DNA from: Begonia masoniana
Taxonomy: Eukaryota; Streptophyta; Magnoliopsida; Cucurbitales; Begoniaceae
Direction of reading: 5' to 3'
NCBI GenBank assembly: GCA_022432975.1
Contig: CM039516.1
Location: forward strand, 33,877,157-33,941,156
DNA length: 64,000 nucleotides
In this document: positions 9,357 through 19,078 of the stretch, in pieces
How positions within the stretch are numbered: position 1 is the stretch's first letter
How the letters are laid out: each line of letters opens with the position of its first letter
The notes under the pieces: model-generated
Told to the model about the DNA's origin: nothing
Database searches by the model: none
Seen by the model: only the letters and a program-made list of their open reading frames with translations
Program-made: the position numbers and the translations under genes

Positions 9357-10876
9357 GTAATAATGCATGGGTTTTGATTTTTATACTTTGAGGTGAAGTT
9401 TATTGAAGGTTTTAGTGAGTTTTAAGTGTTTTTGGTGAGGGCTTGGAAACCCTAATTGGTGAAGTCCGAAAATTGAGTTTTAAATGTTAGATTTCTTCCT
9501 TATGTTGATGATTTGGTTGTTGAATGACTTGGGTTAGGTGATTTATGGAGTTAGATTGAGATGTGGAAAAGAGTTTGGGAAAAACCGGTTTTAACCTAAA
9601 GTGCACCGGTTCTGTTTTGGTATTTTCGGAATTTCTAAGTTGATTGTTTGGTTACTTTGATTGATTCAATGGATAGTAGACGTGTAGAGGTTTCCGAGTT
9701 GGGGTGGCACGTCAAAATCCGTTGAAAAACGAGAAAGTTATGCCCGTTTAAAGTTGGACGTCGGTAAATTTCATAAAAATCGGGTTTGGTGTGTTGGAAA
9801 TGATATATGTCATAATTTTAGTTAGTTTAGGTTAAGAATTTCTTTAGTTTGGTTAGTTGATTTCCATAAAATCTTTTAGTTTGTTATTAAGTAAGTTTTT
9901 CGTATTTGTTAGGTGATCAAACGTGTGATTGACTGGTGGAAGTGAGAAAGCAATTACTGAGACGCCAGGTAAGTAGAGGACGTTTGTTTTGCCTTAGGGC
10001 CTACACCACGGAACGGTAGGATTTATTGTTTGATAGTTGTGTTGTTTATATTGAATAGTGTGGGAATGAATTGCTTGGTTATTGTTGTTGGTGTTAGTTT
10101 GGTTGTTGTGGTTATTTTACGTTGTGCATTGAGTGAGCATGAGATTGTGAGCACGGGTTTGATGATGAGTGAGCATTAAAGTAGAATCGCCTTGTGGGCA
10201 CGTGGCTCGTTGAGCACCCCGCAAGGGATTTTACCGTAGAATCGTCTCGTGGGCACGTGGCTCGTTGAGCACCCCGCAAGAGATTTTACTAGAGATGGCC
10301 TAGGGTAGAATCGCCTTGTGGGCACGTGGCTCGTTGAGCACCCCGCAAGGGATTTTACCGTAGAATCGTCTCATGGGCACGTGGCTCGTTGAGCACCCCG
10401 TGAGAGATTTACTAGAGAGTGCCTATAGTAGATTCGTCTTGTGGGCACGTGGCTCGTTGAGCACCCCGCAAGGGACTTTACTGTAGAATCGCCTTGTGGG
10501 CACGTGGCTCGTTGAGCACCCAGCAAGGGATTATACCAGAGTTAGCCTCGAGTAGAATAGCCTCGTGGGCACGTGGCTCGTTGGGCACCCCGCGAGAGAT
10601 TTTACTAGAGATGGTCTAAAGCAGAATAGCCTCGTCGGGCACGTGGCTCGTTGAGCACCCCGAGAGGGATTTTACTAGAGACAAATGCAATCAGAACGTG
10701 ATGCATACCCGAATCGTGTGAGAGTTGCATTGTTGTGTTCTGTTGTCAAGTTGAGTGGTGTTGTGTGGAGGTGTTAGGGCTGTGTGTGAGTTGTGGTGAA
10801 TTGTGCATGTTTATATTTTGTTATTCCCTACTTGCTAAGCGTAAGCTTACGTGTGTGTGTGTGTTTTGTGGTGTAG
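9357..10876 (+). other. L3 leader module (intron 1, exon, intron 2)
   Basis: Intron-like 9357-9912 (AAG|GTAATA to GTTAG), exon-like 9913-9968 (56 nt), intron-like 9969-10876 (CAG|GTAAGT to GTAG|GTGA). Arms: 10000-10014 (CCTACACCACGGAAC) and 10863-10877 (GTTTTGTGGTGTAGG), 15 pairs with two G-U. Acceptor hairpin TAAGC-GTAA-GCTTA at 10836-10849. Confidence 0.55.
10181..10680 (+). repeat. Alternating 55/69-bp hairpin repeat array in L3
   Basis: Eight units begin GTAGAATCG or a variant at 10181, 10236, 10305, 10360, 10428, 10483, 10552 and 10620. Spacings alternate about 55 and 69, giving a 124-bp higher-order unit, with the last spacing also 69. Each unit has GTAGAATCGCCTTG at one end and CAAGGGATTTTAC at the other, which can pair. 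Confidence 0.9.
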
Positions 10877-11200
10877 GTGACGAGCATTTCCTAGGTGAGG
10901 TAGACGTGACCGTCGAGGAATAGGTCGCAGTCGGAGGAGTACGGAGTCCGCCGGTGCAGGCTATTTGTCGGGGCGTCTGGATCACTATCTATCTTCGGGT
11001 ATTTTGTGGGAATGTTATGGATAGTTTTATAAGACTCTTGGGTTTGAAAGAAGATTTAGTACGTGTATTTGTAAATGTTTTCTTAATTAGTTTTAAAGTT
11101 TTTGAGTCGGTGGTATTGTGAAGATTGGTTGTCGTATTTGGGAATTTGAAATCTATATTTTTGGGTTTGATTTACAGGTTTTTGGTTTAAAGAAATTTAG

Positions 11201-11240
11201 GCGTTATGCCGTTCGTTTTGTTTTTAAAACAAACGACGTC
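11201..11240 (+). other. Conserved post-intron block of L3
   Basis: GCGTTATGCCGTTCGTTTTG followed by AAAACAAACGACGTC. Related blocks occur in L2 (6003-6041), L10 (57371-57409) and L6 (minus, about 25757-25805). The A/T-rich arms GTTTTG and AAAACAAAC can fold back. Confidence 0.5.
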
Positions 11241-11429
11241 AGGTTTAAATTAGCTATTTTTTTAATATCCGTTTGAAGTCGGTATTCTAAAATTTTTACG
11301 GGATTGGAAGATTTGAGTGTCAGGGGTGTATGGTTAAAGTTTCGTGATTTTTGGAGGTGTTCGGAATAGTAAAATATGAGAAATAGTGGGGAAAGGTCAA
11401 AGGGGGGTAAAAATGGAAGTTTTAGGGTG

Positions 11430-11660
11430 TTTTGGGTTGAGAAAACCCGAGCCGGCCCGATTGATCGGGCCTGGGGCGCGACCGGTCGTGGTCGGGAGGT
11501 TTTTGAGCGAAAATGGCCCGAGCGTGCCCGATCGATCGGGCTAAAACCACGATCGATCGCAGCTGGCATGCACGGGGCGCGCCCAGCGCGCAGGCGTGCG
11601 CGCGCAGGCGTGCGCGCGCTGGCGCGCTGCCTGGGTGCGCGCGCCGCCCAGCGCCCATAT
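11430..11660 (+). repeat. GC-rich CpG tract of L3
   Basis: Contains repeated CGATCGATCG and GCGCGC elements at the position equivalent to the L2 tract. Confidence 0.7.
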
Positions 11661-11886
11661 GGGTAGTTTTTTTTAAATTTTTTTAATTTCTCCCTATTTC
11701 TACAGTGTTTTGACCCGACATTTTCCAACGTATTTTGGGCCCGTTTTCCAATAAATTTTGAGGGTTCGAAAAACCCGAAAACGAGTCGTAAAATTTACGA
11801 AAATTATTTTAAACGATGTTTTAAACGCGAGTTTGGTTAGAAAAGTAGCGCACCGAGCCGGGGCGGGTTCGGGGTGTTACATAATG

Positions 11887-12000
11887 TGATCTTGATGACC
11901 ATCTCTAAGCAATAGATTATACGTAAGCATATGGTGAAAAACTTTAGCATGAACATTCAAGTCGTTAGCCTTAGGTTTCACAGGTAAATGTCCATTCAAA
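11887..12000 (-). pseudogene. Copia 3' accessory ORF, N-terminal part
   Basis: Minus-strand translation from about 12000 gives LNGHLPVKPKANDLNVHAKV then FHHMLTYNLLLRDGHQDHI, continuing directly into 8894 when L3 and one TAATG are removed. A start codon is not obvious. The DNA upstream to 12130 has two GGTCGACAC-like motifs and is probably untranslated. Confidence 0.4.
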
Positions 12001-12132
12001 TTTAACTAGAATCTCTGAGGTGTCGACCGGTCCTTTCATAGGTCAACACTTACTTGAAAAATGATTTAACTAGAAGCTTAGAAGTTTCAACCGAGACTTT
12101 CAGAGGTCGACACTTCATGGAAAAACTTGATT

Positions 12133-12520
12133 TTACACATGATCAAACCTAATAAGACCTAATTGTATCCGAATGTTATTGAAAGTCTTTTCATCCAAGG
12201 GTTTTGTAAAATTGTCAACTAATTGATCAATAGAGTTGACAAATTCTAGCGAAATATCTCCCTTTTGAACGTGATCACTTATGTAATGATATATAATCTC
12301 AATATGCTTGATTCTAGAATGTTGAAATAGATTCTTTAAAATGTTGATTGCACTAGTATTATTACTCTTAATAGGCATCTTATCATAATAAAGATTGTAG
12401 TCTTCTAGTATTTGTTTCAACTAGAGCATTTGTGCACAACAACTTCCGACGGTGATGTATTCGCTTTCTGCCGTTGAAAGAGCAATGGAGTTTTGTTTCT
12501 TGGAGAACCAAGATACTAAA
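12133..12520 (-). pseudogene. Ty1/copia RNase H, C-terminal part
   Basis: Minus strand: begins SLVSWFSKKQNSIALSTAES, the invariant copia RNase H motif, and ends ...IQLGLIRFDHV with a stop at 12133. A stop splits it just after the CAQML-like motif (near 12421). This is the end of the copia pol frame. The catalytic N-terminal half lies beyond the plastid insert at 13006-13461. Because the frame contains stops and an insertion, it cannot encode an active enzyme. Confidence 0.85.
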
Positions 12521-13005
12521 GATTTTTTAATGAATATGTCACAGTTAATTTCACTCCTATTTTTTTCTTATTTGCACATCTTTTGTTCATAAAAAAAAAG
12601 AAGTTCACGAATTCCGAAAATTGCTTATTCAATTCAATGATGCATTCAATTAATTGAATTTACAATTGAATTGTAAAATTTATCTTATTACGATTTATAG
12701 TAATTCTAGATTCATTTTATTCTATATTAATTCAATTATCTTATTTTATAAAATAATATAGAGTACTTTATATAATATAATAATAATTTTTTATATTTTA
12801 AAATAGAATGAAAATATTCTAATTTGAAATGAATCAATTCAAAAATATTTGTCTATTATGAATTTCGAAATATAGTAATCAAAAAATAATAAATCTATAA
12901 AATTACGATATCATTTTAATCAAAAAAATAGAAGATAAGCGTGGTAGCGGGAATCGAACCCGCATCGTTAGCTTGGAAGGCTAGTGGTTATAGTCGACGT
13001 TGATT
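12521..13005 (-). other. Plastid DNA insert (NUPT) in copia RNase H
   Basis: Sequence between two copia RNase H motifs that has no counterpart in copia elements. Its right part is the 3' exon and intron end of plastid trnG-UCC. The remaining about 400 bp is extremely AT-rich, as plastid spacers are. The junctions are abrupt: copia motif YARSLVDRKT ends near 13005 and SLVSWFSKK resumes near 12520. The copia residues expected between them are gone, so the insert filled a deletion, as in repair of a double-strand break. Identity of the AT-rich part as plastid is inference. Confidence 0.65.
12939..12990 (-). pseudogene. trnG-UCC: Plastid trnG-UCC exon 2 fragment
   Basis: Minus strand contains CTAGCCTTCCAAGCTAACGA (anticodon TCC in its loop) followed by the T arm GCGGGTTCGATTCCCGC and an altered acceptor strand, TACCACGC in place of TACCCGC. 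TCGACTATAACC just before it matches the end of the trnG group II intron. Exon 1 is absent, so no tRNA can be made. Confidence 0.8.
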
Positions 13006-13461
13006 CATCATTGTGAATGTCTTCCTATCAACAAGACTTCTAGCATAATTCAAGTCGGCGTAACCTATCAAATCAAACGATCTTCCATTGAGATACCATA
13101 ATCCTAAATCATAGGATTCACTTAAATATTTGAATATTCTTTTTACCACATTCAAGTGAAAATCCTTAGGTGAAGCTTGAAATCTATCACATAAAAACAT
13201 ACACTAAAGAGAATATCGAGTCTACTCGCGGTTAAATATAGAAGAAAACCTATCATTTTCCAATATTTCTTAATGTCTACACTCTTTCCATCTTCGTCCT
13301 TATCTAATTTTGTTATAGTGCTCATGGGGGTACTAGACGATTTTGACGAGTCTATGCCAAATCTTTTTAAGAGCTCCTTCACATATTTCTCTTGACTCAA
13401 GAAGATGTCATTATGAGATTGTCTAATTTGGAGTCCCAAGAAAATCTCAGCTCCCCCATCA
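13006..13461 (-). pseudogene. Ty1/copia RT C-terminus and RNase H N-terminus
   Basis: Minus strand from 13461: MGELRFFLGLQIRQ, then LSQEKYVKELLKRFGI and STPMSTITKLDKDEDGKSV, the usual connection from copia reverse transcriptase to RNase H, then GYADLNYARSLVDRKTF. A frame break near 13200 splits it. It joins the upstream RT block at 24541 (EFEMSM) once the Tekay element and one TACTC are removed. Confidence 0.85.
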
Positions 13462-13610
13462 TACTCTGTAACACCCGGTTCCATCGAACCGATTTTATCT
13501 TGTCAACTAATAGTGTACATTTTATGAATGAAATTGAGAGAATTATTGATTAGGTTAATGAGTGATTAAATAAGGGTATAATGGTAAATAGAGATCTATA
13601 GTGGATAACG

Positions 13611-13618
13611 TATTTAAG
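13611..13618 (+). promoter_or_regulatory. TATA-like box of Tekay 5' LTR
   Basis: TATTTAAG, preserved in the 3' LTR at 22771. It lies about 125 bp upstream of the first donor-like site. Confidence 0.4.
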
Positions 13619-13736
13619 AGAGAGTTTAATGAGGATTAGCCGCCACTGTTTCTCATTTCTTTTTTCATCTCTCAGCTCAGCAGAGTGCTCTGGGAGATTT
13701 CCCCTCTGATTTCTCCAAGCGATTTCTCCAGCCTAG

Positions 13737-14475
13737 GTGAGTTTCATTCGTTTTCCTTGAGTTTTAGTGGCTAGATAACAGAGTGAGTACAATGTGTGTT
13801 TTGGGAATGCTATGAATGAGAGTAGGTTTGGGTTTTGATGATAAACTTGTAATGCGTGATTAATAGAGTTCCAAGTTAGTTTCCTTAGATTTCTGAGGGT
13901 TTAGAACGAAGTTTAGCGAAGATTTAATTTATGCTCGGTTTATGGTTTTAGGTTGAGCAAACTCCCGAGGTAGTCTTCCACCAAACGTTTTTCAAGAGAC
14001 CAGGTAATGTGCCTTTAGGCCTGCATCAAAAAACAGTAGGTTTAAACATGTTTGAATGTTTTCTGTATGTCATGCATTCATGTTTTTGAAAGAATACGAA
14101 AATGAATTTACATGTAAAGACAAGGTAAGACATGAACAGATTGTAATAAACCAACTATTAAGGGAACTAATCCGCCCCTTAATCTAGAAGAGGATGTATG
14201 ACTTTGGGAAAATTGATCCATTTCTCAATGGAATAAGAGGATCAGATCAGCTATTAAGGGAACTAATCCACCCCTTAATCGAGAAAATGATGTATGACTT
14301 TGGGAAAATTGATCAACTTCCTAATGGAACCGAGGGATCAGATAAGAGAAAGAACGTTTATGCAACTGAGATGTGAAAGTAGAAACTGCATGACTAGGAA
14401 TTATGTTTCAGTATATCATTTCATTATTTCTTCACTTACTTAGCATTAGGCTAATAGATGAGTTTTGTGATGTAG
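13737..14475 (+). other. L4a leader module
   Basis: Intron-like 13737-13951 (CTAG|GTGAGT to TTTAG), exon-like 13952-14003 (52 nt), intron-like 14004-14475 (donor decayed to GTAATG). Arms 14020-14034 and 14462-14476 pair with one mismatch and one wobble. Hairpin TTAGC/GCTAA at 14440-14454. Confidence 0.5.
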
Positions 14476-14839
14476 GTGAAGAAGCCTCAGAAGGTGTGTT
14501 CTCTGAGCATGTTGAGGACTAGGCCGGTTGGGTGAGCACATTCAAGCAATGACTTGGTAACTGATGGGGCAGTTAAAATAATGGCAGTAGATGTGAAAGT
14601 TTAGTGAACTATTGTCCAGTTTACTCTTGCTGAGGATTTTAAAGACAGTGATAGTTTTAGTATTTCGGTTATACTTTTTGGGATTTTCTAGTAAGGATAC
14701 CTGATGATTATAATTAGGTCTTTTACTGAATTTGGAGCAATTGTGGATTTAAGCTGTTTTGAATGATTACAGTGAATTTATAAGTTTTTTAGCAATCAGA
14801 TTTGTTCTTTGTTTAGAGTGTAAATGCTTGATACGCTGT

Positions 14840-15060
14840 TTTGTGTCTATCGGTGGTTGTTGTCCACCGGTGAATATTGAATGTTATTGTCTATCGGTGG
14901 ATGTTGTCCACTGGTGGATATTGAGTGTTATTATCTATCGGTAGACGTTGTTCATCGTTCGATGTTGAGTGTTACTGTTTACTGGTAGATGTGGTCTATC
15001 GGTAGACGCTGAGTGTTATTGTCGTTCGGCGGATTTGATCGGTGGACGTGAGCGGCGGAT
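14840..15060 (+). repeat. ATCGGTGGATGTTGTCC-type tandem array
   Basis: Short units of TCTATCGGTGGATGTTGTCC and ATTGAGTGTTAT alternate. The same array is in the 3' LTR (24010-24190). A related ATCGGATGATGTCTTCC array occupies the same place in Tekay element 2. Confidence 0.8.
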
Positions 15061-15372
15061 GTGGGTAGTCAACGTGTCGTTTAGCTGACACTGTTTAGCG
15101 GTAGAGGTCCTTTGTTTCTGCTTTTGCCGCTGGAACTATTCAGCGGTAGAGGTGTTCTGTTTTTTTTTGTTTTCTTTCAACTAATTGACTTTAATATTTT
15201 AATTAATTAATAAATGTTGTTTTATATAAATGAATTTTCGTTGCAAGTTTTAACGTTTTAAGGGTCAAATTTTGACCGTTGAGTGAAATTCTAAAATTTT
15301 CTAAAAATGTCATAGTTTGGTTCAGTATTATGAGTAGTGAACTGGGTTTATATAATTCGGGGCGTTACAGAT

Positions 15373-15386
15373 TGGTATCAGAGCCA
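15373..15386 (+). promoter_or_regulatory. Primer-binding site (tRNA-iMet)
   Basis: TGGTATCAGAGCCA, three bases after the LTR end; exact complement of the initiator tRNA-Met 3' end. Confidence 0.95.
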
Positions 15387-15524
15387 TTTAGTTAAACCGT
15401 TAAAAAGATAACTCATCAGTGCCGATCGTCGCATAGAAGTACTCCAACAACTGTAAGTGTTTATGTTGATCTGAGTTATTAGATATTTATAAGAGTAATT
15501 AATACTGTATAGGAATTTATTAAG

Positions 15525-17049
15525 ATGTCTAGACGACCAGGAAGACCAAGGGTACCAAGGGAGATGCCAAACCCGGGACGTGAGGAAGATCCTAGCGTGA
15601 TTAGGCAGCTGACAGGTTTGGTGAGTCAGCAAACAGACTTAATGCGTCAGCAGTCCGATCAGTTAGGTGTACTGTTGGGCCGAGAAGTGCAAGGAAGTGC
15701 CAACTTGAGTTATAGTAATGAGCATTCAGGAGACCGATTCCGGAGACTACAGCCGCTTACATTTGATGGAAAGTCATCCAATCCGATTGTTGCTGAGGAG
15801 TGGCTTAGGAAGATTGAGAGCATATTCAGATGTGCCAACATTGGAGAAGGAGACAAAGTCACTTTGGCAACATTTCATCTGGTTGGTGATGCTCTGCTTT
15901 GGTGGGAATCAATGGAGACCACCACCGATGTCCTGGCAATGTCGTGGGTGCAATTCAAGGAAGCTTTCTATGAGAAGTATTTCAGTAGCACCGTCCAAAC
16001 TTCGAAGAAAGTAGAGTTCTTGCAATTGAAACAAACGGGGTCTGTGGCCGAGTACAGCAGACAATTCGAGTCACTGCCAAGGTTCGCTGGACACCTTGTT
16101 CACAGGAATGAAGATAAGGTGTTTCAATTTGTGCATGGACTGAAGCCAGAAATTTATAGAGTCAAATTTTGTGGTATTAAAGGTTTGTCATTCAGTGAAA
16201 TTGTGTCCACAGCATTGGAAGTGGAAGAAGCTGAAATGAAGTGTGTTGGACCAAAGGAAGCCCCACGAAAGTTCATCCAATCACACCAACAGAGAGGAAT
16301 GAAGAGGCCTAGTGAAGGCCAGAGTAACCAAGGAACAGGAAAGAAGGTGCAGGATACCAGGAAGTTTCCCCAATGCTCGAAATGTTTGAAGAGTCACCCG
16401 AGCAAGTGCAGATTTGAGACAGGAAAGTGTTTCAACTGTGAGGAAGTTGGACACGTATACAAGGATTGCCCGAAACCTAGAGTCATTCGATACTTCCACT
16501 GTAACAAAGTCGGCCATATCAACAGAGACTGCCCAGCCTTAAAGAGTGGCCCTTCTAAGTTAAAGCCGAGGATATACTCCGTGATGGAGTCGGGTGATGA
16601 TGACCAGCCCGCTGTGGTGTCAGGTACCATATTGATCAACTATGTGCCTACTTTTACTTTAATAGATTCTGGTGCGACGCATTCCTTTATAGCGTCTACG
16701 TTTGTTGTTAAGTTAGATGTACAGTTTACCCCTACTGTGCATGTGTTTAATGTTGCGTTACCCTCTGGTGAACGCATGCACTCTAACCAAGTGATGCTTG
16801 ACAGTGATGTGTTAGTAGGAAACATGAGTCTACCTGCTGATCTCATTATTATGGATATAATGGGATTCGATGTAATCCTAGAGATGGATTGGTTGTTCAA
16901 GCATTACGCCACAATCGATTGTAGGACTGGAGTAGTTAGTTTTCAACCCCCTGGTGGTTCGAAACATACCTTTCAAGCTTTAAAGAAGAATAAGGAAATG
17001 TCTGTTATGACTTCTATCAACACTAGACCTTCTCCATGTGGGGAGTACT
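15525..17049 (+). CDS. Tekay Gag and protease
   Basis: Open for 508 codons from ATG 15525 to the L5 insertion. It starts with a basic MSRRPGRPRV segment, then the retrotransposon Gag domain (about residues 65-240, containing WWESMETT and the FYEKYFSSTVQ region). Two zinc knuckles follow near residues 302-335: CFNCEEVGHVYKDC is intact, while the second has Tyr in place of its first Cys (YFHCNKVGHINRDC). The aspartic protease motif LIDSGATHSF is at about residue 385 with MDWLFKHYATIDC later. Gag packages element RNA and the protease processes the polyprotein. The frame originally continued into RT; L5 now ends it. This is the best-preserved part of element 1. Confidence 0.9.
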
Positions 17050-17802
17050 TGTGACGACCCCAACCCCGTAGGGCCGCCACGGACTTCCCGTGACATAATC
17101 ATTACCTAAGCCCTCGTGTTTTCTCATAAACTTTTTCCTTTTTACTTTAAACATAACCCAAAACCCTTAAACAAACTAACCCTAACGTAACCTTAACTTT
17201 AAACTCTCGTAACCACGTAAATTTTTCTTTTTATATCACTCATAACGTTTCGACTTCTAAACCATTAAATCGAAGTCTCGGATTGTTGAAATCCCTTAAA
17301 ATCACTCATTCCTCGATCATCAAAACATGACACTAATCTAACCTACATTTTCAGACAAATTCAAGAAACCGAACTGCGTGGATCGCTCTAAAAATCGAGC
17401 ATATCCTTTAAAAATAACCCAAGCAGTTCCAGTATGTTTCTAAAATTAAGACTCTACATTCTAAACAATCTACTACCACTACGTATACATCAAAGCTCGA
17501 CTATTCATGCATTTTCTATCAAAGCATCTAATCCGTATACTTAAACATTTTCGTACATATACATCAACACTCAACTTATCATACAATTTTCTATCAAAAC
17601 CTCTAATCCATATACTTAAACATTTTCATAAACAAACCGACACGTAGACCTACTAACCAACAAGGCTAACTCACATCCATTCGACATACATCACTCAAGC
17701 CATCGGATCATCAAGCCAAAACACACGCCGTCGCCACGAGCACCATCCGTCGACCACCTGTTCTTTGTCATCAAGAGAAGCTCTCACCTTCACACCTGTC
17801 AC

Positions 17803-19078
17803 CTACATCATACAATAACTACATTAAGCCTAATGCTTAGTAAGGAGCGTACTAAACATAACATTTGATATATGCATGACATTTGTAAAACAGTTTCGTG
17901 AAAACATTCATTTACTCCCGTGAAAACATTCATTTACTCCCGTGAAAACATAGTCCCGTGAAAATCAATCATCATTCATATAGTCCCGTGAGAATCATTC
18001 ATCATTCATATAGTCCCGTGAGAATCATTCATCATTCATATAGTCCCGTGAAAACATACATCGTTCATTTAACTTTTCATAAAAACATGTTCATAAACCG
18101 TTCGTATGCACTTTAAGAAAACATGATACATGAGGAGACATACACGTAAGGAAGAACCTATCACATGAGCACTACAACATAACTAAGGCACTACTTAACT
18201 ATCACTCTTTCCTTAACTACCCGTCTTCCACCAACCTCTACAATCACTCTCATAAAAAACAATCAACATTATCAACATTGTACGACGTAGGGCCTTAGTG
18301 GCCGGAAAGCCTAACGCTCACTTACCTGGCGTCCGTAGTAAGCCGTGCACCGTCCGTAAAGTCGTCTCCACCTAAAGCATTTCATAAATAAAGTACATTA
18401 AAATCAATTCTAATTAAACTAATTTCAAACTTAAACTAATCTTCTAATTTAGGAAATTCTTTCCTAAAATTTCCATTTTCTCATTCGGGCATAACTAAAC
18501 TCTTATTTTCTTAAAAACATCTTAAACTACTATTTATAGCTTAATCTAACTAAAATCTAACTAAACGGGCCACTAATTTGGGTTCGGTAAAAACCGACCT
18601 AAAACTCAAACGCGCGTAACTTTTGCGTCGGTTATCGGAATCGAACGATTCCAGCGGCCACGTACTCCTCTAATAACCTATTTTAATCTGCCAAAAGAAA
18701 TTTTAAAACAAATGACCGGAGCTAGGTCAATTTATCAAAAACCCGAAACTGCCCTTTTTCGGAAAATTCCCCTTTTTCGATTTTTCATCAAAACTCACCA
18801 ATTTCTTCACCAATCTATCCTCCTAACATCCAATTAACATAAACTAACCTAAAATCGAAGTTTCCATTTAAGAAAACCCTAAGCCCTAATTCGGGTTTCA
18901 CTGAATTTCCCCAAATCCGAGCTCCTCATTGCTCGGCAATCCTTGCCAGCACCGAGCTCGGCCAATTGACGTTTAAAGCGACCAAAATTGGCCGGAGATC
19001 GGAGCTCAATCGAGCTCGCCACCCACGGCCATGAACAAACCCGAAAACCGAACCAAAACAGGGGAAACCGAGCCTTAC
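17803..19078 (-). other. L5 leader module
   Basis: Minus strand: intron-like 19078-18372 (CCG|GTAAGG to TTTAG), exon-like 18371-18326 (46 nt), intron-like 18325-17803 (CAG|GTAAGT to GTAG|GTGA). Arms at 18278-18291 and 17802-17815 pair over 14 positions with two G-U. Hairpin TAAGC/GCTTA at 17825-17839. Confidence 0.55.
17910..18060 (-). repeat. CCCGTGAAAACATTCAT tandem array in L5
   Basis: Six or seven units of about 22-34 bp built on TAGTCCCGTGARAATCATTC and CATCATTCATA. Lies inside intron 2 of L5. Confidence 0.85.

Larger units (their letters stand above)
8895..11881 (+). mobile_element. L3: solo LTR (Ty3/gypsy-type), TSD TAATG
   Basis: Starts TGTAACACCCGAGAATT and ends GGGGTGTTACA, with TAATG duplicated at 8890-8894 and 11882-11886. 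It interrupts the copia 3' accessory ORF: removing it joins the reading frame ...HQDHI with SSMDLY.... Length is 2,987 bp and no internal genes are present. It has the same family end block as L2, L6 and L10. It carries the clearest leader module and an unusual alternating repeat array. The overlapping ORFs at 11204-11728 arise from its GC tract. Confidence 0.93.
13467..15369 (+). repeat. Tekay element 1, 5' LTR (L4a)
   Basis: TGTAACACCCGGTTCC to GGGGCGTTACA, 1,903 bp. TATTTAAG at 13611 is a candidate TATA box. Leader module follows. Includes short tandem arrays at 14160-14350 and 14840-15060. Confidence 0.95.

Noticed and set aside
10181..10680. Regularly spaced repeats resembling a CRISPR array
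   Set aside because: Eukaryotic LTR context, no unique spacers (the whole unit repeats), and alternating unit lengths.
10000..10877. CCTACACCA...TGGTGTAGG as terminal repeats of a DNA transposon in each LTR
   Set aside because: There is no target duplication next to the arms, the same position is used in all families, and sequence outside the arms (donor and acceptor) is equally conserved. An ancient single insertion cannot be excluded.
12939..12990. Functional tRNA-Gly gene
   Set aside because: Only the second exon exists and the acceptor strand is altered.
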